64,000 nucleotides of DNA. Origin: Nemertoderma westbladi. Taxonomy: Eukaryota; Xenacoelomorpha; Nemertodermatida; Nemertodermatidae. The translations under genes were made by a program, and so were the position numbers. The first letter of the stretch is position 1. Each line of letters starts with the position of its first letter. The stretch is from assembly GCA_032718475.1 (NCBI GenBank), contig JAUCBJ010007760.1, forward strand, positions 43,504-107,503. The letters run 5' to 3'. The notes below the pieces were generated by a model. The model did no database searches and had not been told where the DNA came from. It saw nothing but the letters and a program-made list of their open reading frames with translations. Of this stretch, positions 51,822 to 64,000 are shown piece by piece.

Positions 51822-53168
51822 GGAGAATCGGGAAGCCTGGAAGGATCTCATTTCCACTGTCCGAGTTCGCTCGACCTAGTAGTAGTAGTAGAATCGGGAA
51901 GCCTGGAAGGATCTCATTTCCACTGTCGGTCGACCTAGTAGTAGTAGTAGAATCGGGAAGCCTGGAAGGATCTCATTTCCACTGTCCGAGTTCGCTCGAC
52001 CTAGTAGTAGTAGTAGAATCGGGAAGCCTGGAAGGATCTCATTTCCACTGTCGCTCGACCTAGTAGTAGTTGGAGAATCGGGAAGCCTGGAAGGATCTCA
52101 TTTCCACTGTCCGAGTTCGCTCGACCTAGTAGTAGTAGTAGAATCGGGAAGCCTGGAAGGATCTCATTGCCACTGTCGCTCGACCTAGTAGTAGTAGTAG
52201 AATCGGGAAGCCTGGAAGGATCTCATTTCCACTGTCCGAGTTCGCTCGACCTAGTAGTAGTAGTAGAATGCTAGAATCGGGAAGCCTGGAAGGATCTCAT
52301 TTCCACTGTCGCTCGACCTAGTAGTAGTAGTAGAATCGGGAAGCCTGGAAGGATCTCATTTTCACTGTTCGAGTTCGCTCGACCTAGTAGTAGTAGTAGA
52401 ATGCTAGAATCGGGAAGCCTGGAAGGATCTCATTTCCACTGTCGCTCGACCTAGTAGTAGTAGTAGAATCGGGAAGCCTGGAAGGATCTCATTTCCACTG
52501 TCGCTCGACCTAGTAGTAGTTGGAGAATCGGGAAGCCTGGAAGGATCTCATTTCCACTGTCGCTCGACCTAGTAGTAGTAGTAGAATCGGGAAGCCTGGA
52601 AGGATCTCATTTCCACTGTCCGAGTTCGCTCGACCTAGTAGTAGTAGTAGAATGCTAGAATCGGGAAGCCTGGAAGGATCTCATTTCCACTGTCGCTCGA
52701 CCTAGTAGTAGTAGTAGAATCGGGAAGCCTGGAAGGATCTCATTTTCACTGTTCGAGTTCGCTCGACCTAGTAGTAGTAGTAGAATGCTAGAATCGGGAA
52801 GCCTGGAAGGATCTCATTTCCACTGTCGCTCGACCTATTAGTAGTAGTAGAATCGGGATGCCTGGAAGGATCTCATTTCCACTGTCGCTCGACCTAGTAG
52901 TAGTTGGAGAATCGGGAAGCCTGGAAGGATCTCATTTCCACTGTCCGAGTTCGCTCGACCTAGTAGTAGTAGTAGAATCGGGAAGCCTGGAAGGATCTCA
53001 TTTCCACTGTCCGAGTTCGCTCGACCTAGTAGTAGTAGTAGAATCGGGAAGCCTGGAAGGATCTCATTTCCACTGTCCGAGTTCGCCCGACCTAGTAGTA
53101 GTTGGAGAATCGGGAAGCCTGGAAGGAAAACATTTCCACTGTCCGAGCTCGCTCGACCTAGTAGTAGT
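51822..53168 (+). repeat. Minisatellite built from the 3' end of the R2 LINE (about 21 copies)
   Basis: Each unit reads GAATCGGGAAGCCTGGAAGG, ATCTCATTTCCACTGTC, then either CGAGTTCGCTCGACCTAG or GCTCGACCTAG, and (TAG)2-4. The same words form the last ~70 bp of the R2 LINE at 17743-17800. The two unit lengths (about 66 and 58 bp) alternate irregularly, and some junctions carry an extra GAATGCTA. Open frames across the array are by-products of the LINE C-terminus. Confidence 0.93.
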
Positions 53169-53369
53169 ATTCAATAAACAAGCCTTGCAAAGGTGGGGTT
53201 TACTCAGTTCAACTCCTGGGTTGCTTTGACAAAACAGCCTCCTTACAGGTTGTTTCCAAAACATAGAGATCCTTTGGGATTTGCCAATTACTTATCCTTT
53301 TATATTTTAACACAATATAGTCATATAATTACCTAAAGTATCTATAATACCGTTACTATTTAATTGCAG
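53169..53369. other. Intron end before the second lectin-like exon
   Basis: Unique AT-rich sequence ending in a pyrimidine-rich acceptor (ACTATTTAATTGCAG, AG at 53368-53369). Confidence 0.5.
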
Positions 53370-53475
53370 ATTCAAAACATCTCGTACAAGTGTGCCGTGT
53401 GGAATGGTACAGCAAATAAAATTGTGTTTGATGTTAACTGCAGCGATGAGAAATCTTATATATGCCACATGAACG
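53370..53475 (+). CDS. C-type lectin-like domain exon (C-terminal half of the domain)
   Basis: The exon starts in phase 0 after AG (53368-53369), matching the phase-0 end of the exon at 7892-8112. It encodes IQNISYKCAVWNGTANKIVF then DVNCSDEKSYICHMN. The C-(A/V)-V-W ... C-x6-Y-x-C pattern is the end of a C-type-lectin-like domain, giving the two expected disulphide pairs with the Cys of the first exon. It may end at a donor GTTAGA (53476), leaving phase 1, the usual border phase of such domains. Alternatively the protein may stop at the TAG 53478-53480. If the donor is used, the gene continues beyond the satellite, outside the window. Confidence 0.7.
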
Positions 53476-53529
53476 GTTAGATAATTTTTATTGGAACATA
53501 TTATATTATTATATATCTATATTGTCAGT

Positions 53530-56500
53530 TTTACTTCATTTGTGTCACACAATTATTCATGTTGCCGCCATTTACTTCACTTGTGTACACACAATTATTC
53601 ATGTTGCCGCCATTTACTTCACTTGTGTCACACAATTATTCATGTTGCCGCCATTTACTTCACTTGTGTACACACAATTATTCATGTTGCCGCCATTTAC
53701 TTCACTTGTGTCACACAATTATTCATGTTGCCGCCATTTACTTCACTTGTATACACACAATTATTCATGTTGCCGCCATTTACTTCACTTGTGTCACACA
53801 ATTATTCATGTTGCCGCCATTTACTTCACATGTGTACACACAATTATTCATGTTGCCGCCATTTACTTCACTTGTGTACACACAATTATTCATGTTGCCG
53901 CCATTTACTTCACTTGTGTCACACAATTATTCATGTTGCCGCCATTTACTTCACTTGTGTACACACAATTATTCATGTTGCCGCCATTTACTTCACTTGT
54001 GTACACACAATTATTCATGTTGCCGCCATTTACTTCACTTGTGTCACACAATTATTCATGTTGCCGCCATTTACTTCACTTGTGTACACACAATTATTCA
54101 TGTTGCCGCCATTTACTTCACATGTGTACACACAATTATTCATGTTGCCGCCATTTACTTCACTTGTGTACACACAATTATTCATGTTGCCGCCATTTAC
54201 TTCACTTGTGTCACACAATTATTCATGTTGCCGCCATTTACTTCACATGTGTACACACAATTATTCATGTTGCCGCCATTTACTTCACTTGTGTACACAC
54301 AATTATTCATGTTGCCGCCATTTACTTCACTTGTGTTACACAATTATTCATGTTGCTGCCATTTACTTCATTTGTGTCACACAATTATTCATGTTGCCGC
54401 CATTTACTTCACTTGTGTCACACAATTATTCATGTTGCCGCCATTTACTTCACTTGTGTCACACAATTATTCATGTTGCCGCCATTTACTTCATTTGTGT
54501 CACACAATTATTCATGTTGCCGCCATTTACTTCACTTGTGTCACACAATTATTCATGTTGCCGCCATTTACTTCACTTGTGTCACACAATTATTCATGTT
54601 GCCGCCATTTACTTCACTTGTGTCACACAATTATTCATGTTGCCGCCATTTACTTCACATGTGTACACACAATTATTCATGTTGCCGCCATTTACTTCAC
54701 TTGTGTACACACAATTATTCATGTTGCCGCCATTTACTTCACTTGTGTTACACAATTATTCATGTTGCTGCCATTTACTTCATTTGTGTCACACAATTAT
54801 TCATGTTGCCGCCATTTACTTCACTTGTGTCACACAATTATTCATGTTGCCGCCATTTACTTCACTTGTGTCACACAATTATTCATGTTGCCGCCATTTA
54901 CTTCACTTGTTAACACACAATTATTCATGTTGCCGCCATTTACTTCACTTGTGTCACACAATTATTCATGTTGCCGCCATTTACTTCACTTGTGTCACAC
55001 AATTATTCATGTTGCCGCCATTTACTTCACATGTGTCACACAATTATTCATGTTGCCGCCATTTACTTCACATGTGTCACACAATTATTCATGTTGCCGC
55101 CATTTACTTCACTTGTGTACACACAATTATTCATGTTGCCGCCATTTACTTCACTTGTGTACACACAATTATTCATGTTGCCGCCATTTACTTCACTTGT
55201 GTACACACAATTATTCATGTTGCCGCCATTTACTTCACATGTGTCACACAATTATTCATGTTGCCGCCATTTACTTCACATGTGTCACACAATTATTCAT
55301 GTTGCCGCCATTTACTTCACATGTGTCACACAATTATTCATGTTGCCGCCATTTACTTCACTTGTGTACACACAATTATTCATGTTGCCGCCATTTACTT
55401 CACTTGTGTACACACAATTATTCATGTTGCCGCCATTTACTTCACTTGTGTACACACAATTATTCATGTTGCCGCCATTTACTTCACATGTGTCACACAA
55501 TTATTCATGTTGCCGCCATTTACTTCACATGTGTCACACAATTATTCATGTTGCCACCATTTACTTCACATGTGTCACACAATTATTCATGTTGCCGCCA
55601 TTTACTTCACTTGTGTTACACAATTATTCATGTTGCCGCCATTTACTTCACATGTGTACACACAATTATTCATGTTGCCGCCATTTACTTCACTTGTGTA
55701 CACACAATTATTCATGTTGCCGCCATTTACTTCACTTGTGTACACACAATTATTCATGTTGCCGCCATTTACTTCACTTGTGTACACACAATTATTCATG
55801 TTGCCGCCATTTACTTCACTTGTGTACACACAATTATTCATGTTGCCGCCATTTACTTCACTTGTGTCACACAATTATTCATGTTGCCGCCATTTACTTC
55901 ACTTGTGTTACACAATTATTCATGTTGCCGCCATTTACTTCACTTGTGTCACACAATTATTCATGTTGCCTCCATTTACTTCACTTGTGTACACACAATT
56001 ATTCATGTTGCCGCCATTTACTTCACTTGTGTCACACAATTATTCATGTTGCCGCCATTTACTTCACTTGTGTACACACAATTATTCATGTTGCCGCCAT
56101 TTACTTCACTTGTGTACACACAATTATTCATGTTGCCGCCATTTACTTCACTTATGTACACACAATTATTCATGTTGCCGCCATTTACTTCACTTGTGTC
56201 ACACAATTATTCATGTTGCCGCCATTTACTTCACTTGTGTCACACAATTATTCATGTTGCCGCCATTTACTTCACTTGTGTACACACAATTATTCATTTT
56301 GCCGCCATTTACTTCACTTGTGTCACACAATTATTCATGTTGCCGCCATTTACTTCACTTATGTACACACAATTATTCATGTTGCCGCTATTTACTTCAC
56401 TTGTGTCACACAATTATTCATGTTGCCGCCATTTACTTCACTTATGTACACACAATTATTCATGTTGCCGCCATTTACTTCACTTGTGTCACACAATTAT

Positions 56501-59500
56501 TCATGTTGCCGCCATTTACTTCACTTGTGTCACACAATTATTCATGTTGCCGCCATTTACTTCACTTGTGTGACACAATTATTCATGTTGCCGCCATTTA
56601 CTTCACTTGTGTACACACAATTATTCATGTTGCCGCCATTTACTTCACTTGTGTACACACAATTATTCATGTTGCCGCCATTTACTTCACTTGTGTACAC
56701 GCAATTATTCATGTTGCCGCCATTTACTTCACTTGTGTCACACAATTATTCATGTTGCCGCCATTTACTTCACTTGTGTCACACAATTATTCATGTTGCC
56801 GCCATTTACTTCACTTGTGTACACACAATTATTCATGTTGCCGCCATTTACTTCACTTGTGTCACACAATTATTCATGTTGCCGCCATTTACTTCACATG
56901 TGTACACACAATTATTCATGTTGCCGCCATTTACTTCACTTGTGTACACACAATTATTCATGTTGCCGCCATTTACTTCACTTGTGTTACACAATTATTC
57001 ATGTTGCTGCCATTTACTTCACTTGTGTCACACAATTATTCATGTTGCCGCCATTTACTTCACTTGTGTACACACAATTATTCATGTTGCCGCCATTTAC
57101 TTCACTTGTGTCACACAATTATTCATGTTGCCGCCATTTACTTCACTTGTGTACACACAATTATTCATGTTGCCGCCATTTACTTCACATGTGTACACAC
57201 AATTATTCATGTTGCCGCCATTTAATTCACTTGTGTTACACAATTATTCATGTTGCCGCCATTTACTTCACTTGTGTACACACAATTATTCATGTTGCCG
57301 CCATTTACTTCACTTGTGTACACACAATTATTCATGTTGCCGCCATTTACTTCACTTGTGTCACACAATTATTCATGTTGCCGCCATTTACTTCACTTGT
57401 GTACACACAATTATTCATGTTGCCGCCATTTACTTCACATGTGTACACACAATTATTCATGTTGCCGCCATTTAATTCACTTGTGTTACACAATTATTCA
57501 TGTTGCCGCCATTTACTTCACTTGTGTACACACAATTATTCATGTTGCCGCCATTTACTTCACTTGTGTCACACAATTATTCATGTTGCCGCCATTTACT
57601 TCACTTGTGTACACACAATTATTCATGTTGCCGCCATTTACTTCACATGTGTACACACAATTATTCATGTTGCCGCCATTTAATTCACTTGTGTTACACA
57701 ATTATTCATGTTGCCGCCATTTACTTCACTTGTGTACACACAATTATTCATGTTGCCGCCATTTACTTCACTTGTGTACACACAATTATTCATGTTGCCG
57801 CCATTTACTTCACTTGTGTCACACAATTATTCATGTTGCCGCCATTTACTTCACTTGTGTACACACAATTATTCATGTTGCCGCCATTTACTTCACTTGT
57901 GTCACACAATTATTCATGTTGCCGCCATTTACTTCACATGTGTCACACAATTATTCATGTTGCCGCCATTTACTTCACTTATGTACACACAATTATTCAT
58001 GTTGCCGCCATTTACTTCACTTGTGTCACACAATTATTCATGTTGCCGCCATTTACTTCACTTGTGTACACACAATTATTCATGTTGCCGCCATTTACTT
58101 CACATGTGTCACACAATTATTCATGTTGCCGCCATTTACTTCACTTATGTACACACAATTATTCATGTTGCCGCCATTTACTTCACTTGTGTACACACAA
58201 TTATTCATGTTGCCGCCATTTACTTCACTTGTGTCACACAATTATTCATGTTGCCGCCATTTACTTCACTTGTGTCACACAATTATTCATGTTGCCGCCA
58301 TTTACTTCACTTGTGTACACACAATTATTCATGTTGCCGCCATTTACTTCACTTATGTACACACAATTATTCATGTTGCCGCCATTTACTTCACTTATGT
58401 ACACACAATTATTCATGTTGCCGCCATTTACTTCACTTGTGTCACACAATTATTCATGTTGCCGCCATTTACTTCACTTGTGTCACACAATTATTCATGT
58501 TGCCGCCATTTACTTCACTTGTGTACACACAATTATTCATGTTGCCGCCATTTACTTCACTTGTGTACACACAATTATTCATGTTGCCGCCATTTACTTC
58601 ACTTGTGTCACACAATTATTCATGTTGCCGCCATTTACTTCACTTGTGTCACACAATTATTCATGTTGCCGCCATTTACTTCACTTATGTACACACAATT
58701 ATTCATGTTGCCGCCATTTACTTCACTTGTGTCACACAATTATTCATGTTGCCGCCATTTACTTCACTTATGTACACACAATTATTCATGTTGCCGCCAT
58801 TTACTTCACTTGTGTCACACAATTATTCATGTTGCCGCCATTTACTTCACTTATGTACACACAATTATTCATGTTGCCGCCATTTACTTCACTTGTGTCA
58901 CACAATTATTCATGTTGCCGCCATTTACTTCACTTATGTACACACAATTATTCATGTTGCCGCCATTTACTTCACTTGTGTCACACAATTATTCATGTTG
59001 CCGCCATTTACTTCACTTATGTACACACAATTATTCATGTTGCCGCCATTTACTTCACTTGTGTCACACAATTATTCATGTTGCCGCCATTTACTTCACT
59101 TATGTACACACAATTATTCATGTTGCCGCCATTTACTTCACTTGTGTCACACAATTATTCATGTTGCCGCCATTTACTTCACTTGTGTCACACAATTATT
59201 CATGTTGCCGCCATTTACTTCACTTGTGTCACACAATTATTCATGTTGCCGCCATTTACTTCACTTGTGTACACACAATTATTCATGTTGCCGCCATTTA
59301 CTTCACTTGTGTCACACAATTATTCATGTTGCCGCCATTTACTTCACATGTGTCACACAATTATTCATGTTGCCGCCATTTACTTCACTTATGTACACAC
59401 AATTATTCATGTTGCCGCCATTTACTTCACTTGTGTCACACAATTATTCATGTTGCCGCCATTTACTTCACTTGTGTACACACAATTATTCATGTTGCCG

Positions 59501-62500
59501 CCATTTACTTCACATGTGTCACACAATTATTCATGTTGCCGCCATTTACTTCACTTATGTACACACAATTATTCATGTTGCCGCCATTTACTTCACTTGT
59601 GTCACACAATTATTCATGTTGCCGCCATTTACTTCACTTGTGTCACACAATTATTCATGTTGCCGCCATTTACTTCACTTGTGTCACACAATTATTCATG
59701 TTGCCGCCATTTACTTCACTTGTGTCACACAATTATTCATGTTGCCGCCATTTACTTCACTTGTGTACACACAATTATTCATGTTGCCGCCATTTACTTC
59801 ACTTGTGTACACACAATTATTCATGTTGCCGCCATTTACTTCACTTGTGTACACACAATTATTCATGTTGCCGCCATTTACTTCACTTGTGTCACACAAT
59901 TATTCATGTTGCCGCCATTTACTTCACTTGTGTCACACAATTATTCATGTTGCCGCCATTTACTTCACTTGTGTCACACAATTATTCATGTTGCCGCCAT
60001 TTACTTCACTTGTGTACACACAATTATTCATGTTGCCGCCATTTACTTCACTTGTGTCACACAATTATTCATGTTGCCGCCATTTACTTCACTTGTGTAC
60101 ACACAATTATTCATGTTGCCGCCATTTACTTCACATGTGTCACACAATTATTCATGTTGCCGCCATTTACTTCACTTGTGTCACACAATTATTCATGTTG
60201 CCGCCATTTACTTCACATGTGTCACACAATTATTCATGTTGCCGCCATTTACTTCACTTGTGTTACACAATTATTCATGTTGCCGCCATTTACTTCACAT
60301 GTGTACACACAATTATTCATGTTGCCGCCATTTACTTCACTTGTGTACACACAATTATTCATGTTGCCGCCATTTACTTCACTTGTGTACACACAATTAT
60401 TCATGTTGCCGCCATTTACTTCACTTGTGTACACACAATTATTCATGTTGCCGCCATTTACTTCACTTGTGTACACACAATTATTCATGTTGCCGCCATT
60501 TACTTCACTTGTGTCACACAATTATTCATGTTGCCGCCATTTACTTCACTTGTGTCACACAATTATTCATGTTGCCGCCATTTACTTCACTTGTGTCACA
60601 CAATTATTCATGTTGCCGCCATTTACTTCACTTGTGTACACACAATTATTCATGTTGCCGCCATTTACTTCACTTGTGTCACACAATTATTCATGTTGCC
60701 GCCATTTACTTCACTTGTGTACACACAATTATTCATGTTGCCGCCATTTACTTCACTTGTGTACACACAATTATTCATGTTGCCGCCATTTACTTCACTT
60801 ATGTACACACAATTATTCATGTTGCCGCCATTTACTTCACTTGTGTCACACAATTATTCATGTTGCCGCCATTTACTTCACTTGTGTCACACAATTATTC
60901 ATGTTGCCGCCATTTACTTCACTTGTGTACACACAATTATTCATGTTGCCGCCATTTACTTCACTTGTGTCACACAATTATTCATGTTGCCGCCATTTAC
61001 TTCACTTATGTACACACAATTATTCATGTTGCCGCCATTTACTTCACTTGTGTCACACAATTATTCATGTTGCCGCCATTTACTTCACTTATGTACACAC
61101 AATTATTCATGTTGCCGCCATTTACTTCACTTGTGTCACACAATTATTCATGTTGCCGCCATTTACTTCACTTGTGTCACACAATTATTCATGTTGCCGC
61201 CATTTACTTCACTTGTGTCACACAATTATTCATGTTGCCGCCATTTACTTCACTTGTGTACACACAATTATTCATGTTGCCGCCATTTACTTCACTTGTG
61301 TACACACAATTATTCATGTTGCCGCCATTTACTTCACTTGTGTACACACAATTATTCATGTTGCCGCCATTTACTTCACTTGTGTCACACAATTATTCAT
61401 GTTGCCGCCATTTACTTCACTTGTGTCACACAATTATTCATGTTGCCGCCATTTACTTCACTTGTGTACACACAATTATTCATGTTGCCGCCATTTACTT
61501 CACTTGTGTCACACAATTATTCATGTTGCCGCCATTTACTTCACTTGTGTACACACAATTATTCATGTTGCCGCCATTTACTTCACTTGTGTACACACAA
61601 TTATTCATGTTGCCGCCATTTACTTCACTTGTGTCACACAATTATTCATGTTGCCGCCATTTACTTCACTTGTGTCACACAATTATTCATGTTGCCGCCA
61701 TTTACTTCACTTGTGTACACACAATTATTCATGTTGCCGCCATTTACTTCACTTGTGTCACACAATTATTCATGTTGCCGCCATTTACTTCACTTGTGTA
61801 CACACAATTATTCATGTTGCCGCCATTTACTTCACTTGTGTACACACAATTATTCATGTTGCCGCCATTTACTTCACTTGTGTCACACAATTATTCATGT
61901 TGCCGCCATTTACTTCACTTGTGTACACACAATTATTCATGTTGCCGCCATTTACTTCACTTGTGTACACACAATTATTCATGTTGCCGCCATTTACTTC
62001 ACTTGTGTCACACAATTATTCATGTTGCCGCCATTTACTTCACTTGTGTACACACAATTATTCATGTTGCCGCCATTTACTTCACTTGTGTACACACAAT
62101 TATTCATGTTGCCGCCATTTACTTCACTTGTGTCACACAATTATTCATGTTGCCGCCATTTACTTCACTTGTGTACACACAATTATTCATGTTGCCGCCA
62201 TTTACTTCACTTGTGTCACACAATTATTCATGTTGCCGCCATTTACTTCACTTGTGTACACACAATTATTCATGTTGCCGCCATTTACTTCACTTGTGTA
62301 CACACAATTATTCATGTTGCCGCCATTTACTTCACTTGTGTCACACAATTATTCATGTTGCCGCCATTTACTTCACTTGTGTACACACAATTATTCATGT
62401 TGCCGCCATTTACTTCACTTGTGTACACACAATTATTCATGTTGCCGCCATTTACTTCACTTGTGTCACACAATTATTCATGTTGCCGCCATTTACTTCA

Positions 62501-64000
62501 CTTGTGTACACACAATTATTCATGTTGCCGCCATTTACTTCACTTGTGTCACACAATTATTCATGTTGCCGCCATTTACTTCACTTGTGTCACACAATTA
62601 TTCATGTTGCCGCCATTTACTTCACTTATGTACACACAATTATTCATGTTGCCGCCATTTACTTCACTTGTGTCACACAATTATTCATGTTGCCGCCATT
62701 TACTTCACTTGTGTACACACAATTATTCATGTTGCCGCCATTTACTTCACATGTGTCACACAATTATTCATGTTGCCGCCATTTACTTCACTTATGTACA
62801 CACAATTATTCATGTTGCCGCCATTTACTTCACTTATGTACACACAATTATTCATGTTGCCGCCATTTACTTCACTTGTGTCACACAATTATTCATGTTG
62901 CCGCCATTTACTTCACTTGTGTCACACAATTATTCATGTTGCCGCCATTTACTTCACTTGTGTACACACAATTATTCATGTTGCCGCCATTTACTTCACT
63001 TGTGTACACACAATTATTCATGTTGCCGCCATTTACTTCACTTATGTACACACAATTATTCATGTTGCCGCCATTTACTTCACTTGTGTCACACAATTAT
63101 TCATGTTGCCGCCATTTACTTCACTTGTGTCACACAATTATTCATGTTGCCGCCATTTACTTCACTTGTGTACACACAATTATTCATGTTGCCGCCATTT
63201 ACTTCACTTGTGTACACACAATTATTCATGTTGCCGCCATTTACTTCACTTGTGTCACACAATTATTCATGTTGCCGCCATTTACTTCACTTGTGTCACA
63301 CAATTATTCATGTTGCCGCCATTTACTTCACTTATGTACACACAATTATTCATGTTGCCGCCATTTACTTCACTTGTGTCACACAATTATTCATGTTGCC
63401 GCCATTTACTTCACTTATGTACACACAATTATTCATGTTGCCGCCATTTACTTCACTTGTGTCACACAATTATTCATGTTGCCGCCATTTACTTCACTTA
63501 TGTACACACAATTATTCATGTTGCCGCCATTTACTTCACTTGTGTCACACAATTATTCATGTTGCCGCCATTTACTTCACTTATGTACACACAATTATTC
63601 ATGTTGCCGCCATTTACTTCACTTGTGTCACACAATTATTCATGTTGCCGCCATTTACTTCACTTATGTACACACAATTATTCATGTTGCCGCCATTTAC
63701 TTCACTTGTGTCACACAATTATTCATGTTGCCGCCATTTACTTCACTTATGTACACACAATTATTCATGTTGCCGCCATTTACTTCACTTGTGTCACACA
63801 ATTATTCATGTTGCCGCCATTTACTTCACTTGTGTCACACAATTATTCATGTTGCCGCCATTTACTTCACTTGTGTCACACAATTATTCATGTTGCCGCC
63901 ATTTACTTCACTTGTGTACACACAATTATTCATGTTGCCGCCATTTACTTCACTTGTGTCACACAATTATTCATGTTGCCGCCATTTACTTCACATGTGT
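53530..64000. repeat. 41/42-bp satellite array, about 250 copies, continuing past the window
   Basis: The monomer is ACAATTATTCATGTTGCCGC, CATTTACTTCACTTGTGT, then C or A and ACAC. The C form gives 41 bp and the A form 42 bp. Further variants (CTTATGT, CATGTGT, GTGTTACAC, TTGCTGCC) mark single monomers. The order of variants at 55602-59350 repeats at 60249-64000 with an offset of 4647 bp, a higher-order unit of about 112 monomers. Few stops occur in any + frame, so ORFs of over 1000 codons appear (HNYSCCRHLLHL repeats). I regard them as artefacts. Confidence 0.97.

Noticed and set aside
52858-53229. ORF of LDLVVVGESGSLEGSHFH repeats
   Set aside because: Out-of-frame reading of the R2 LINE 3' tail minisatellite.
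53530-64000. CRISPR-like array
   Set aside because: The units are directly adjacent 41/42-bp satellite monomers without unique spacers, in a eukaryotic sequence.

Overview
The window is from an animal (metazoan) nuclear genome, probably an aquatic invertebrate. It has spliced exons with consensus GT/AG borders, non-LTR retrotransposons with apurinic-endonuclease-type (APE) endonucleases, BEL/Pao LTR retrotransposons, a tRNA-derived SINE, TTAA-flanked DNA elements and long satellite arrays. I cannot name the species from sequence alone. The DNA is AT-rich, and most of it is transposable element and tandem repeat. The only host gene I can support is a C-type-lectin-like gene on the + strand. 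Two of its exons (7892-8112 and 53370-53475) match in phase and are separated by an intron of about 45.3 kb that holds nearly everything in the middle of the window.

Left part (1-7900). A minus-strand non-LTR retrotransposon, here called element U, runs off the left edge. Its first ORF has a Cys-rich N-terminus, about 34 copies of a 10-residue Ser-Pro repeat, a Ulp1/SENP-like cysteine protease domain and a basic tail. What looks like the start of an APE endonuclease follows. A solo BEL/Pao LTR with a 5-bp target-site duplication splits the repeat in two. Then come a 50-bp array, a 7-bp array and a short LINE remnant.

Middle (8200-23860, inside the intron). This is a mosaic of degraded LINE copies from at least three families: R1 and R2, which share (TAG)n 3' ends, and a CR1-like copy. 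With them are a SINE with a 13-bp target duplication, two TTAA-bounded elements carrying internal ~155-165-bp repeats, C22/G22 homopolymer tracts and a second solo LTR.

23859-51733. Two full BEL/Pao elements, both coding on the minus strand, sit 130 bp apart in one 5'-truncated R2 LINE. BEL-A (23859-39773, duplication ACCTG) has a complete domain order (gag, protease, RT, RNase H, integrase) broken by stops and frameshifts. BEL-B (39904-51733, duplication TCAAG) has almost identical LTRs. It has lost RT and integrase by in-frame deletions, leaving one 1339-residue ORF. Both carry an extra gene between pol and the 3' LTR, encoding a protein with zinc-knuckle motifs and a basic tail that I do not recognise from known BEL elements.

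Right part (51734-64000). The 3' tail of the R2 LINE is amplified into about 21 tandem copies. After the second lectin-like exon, the window ends in more than 10 kb of a 41/42-bp satellite with a higher-order period of 4647 bp.
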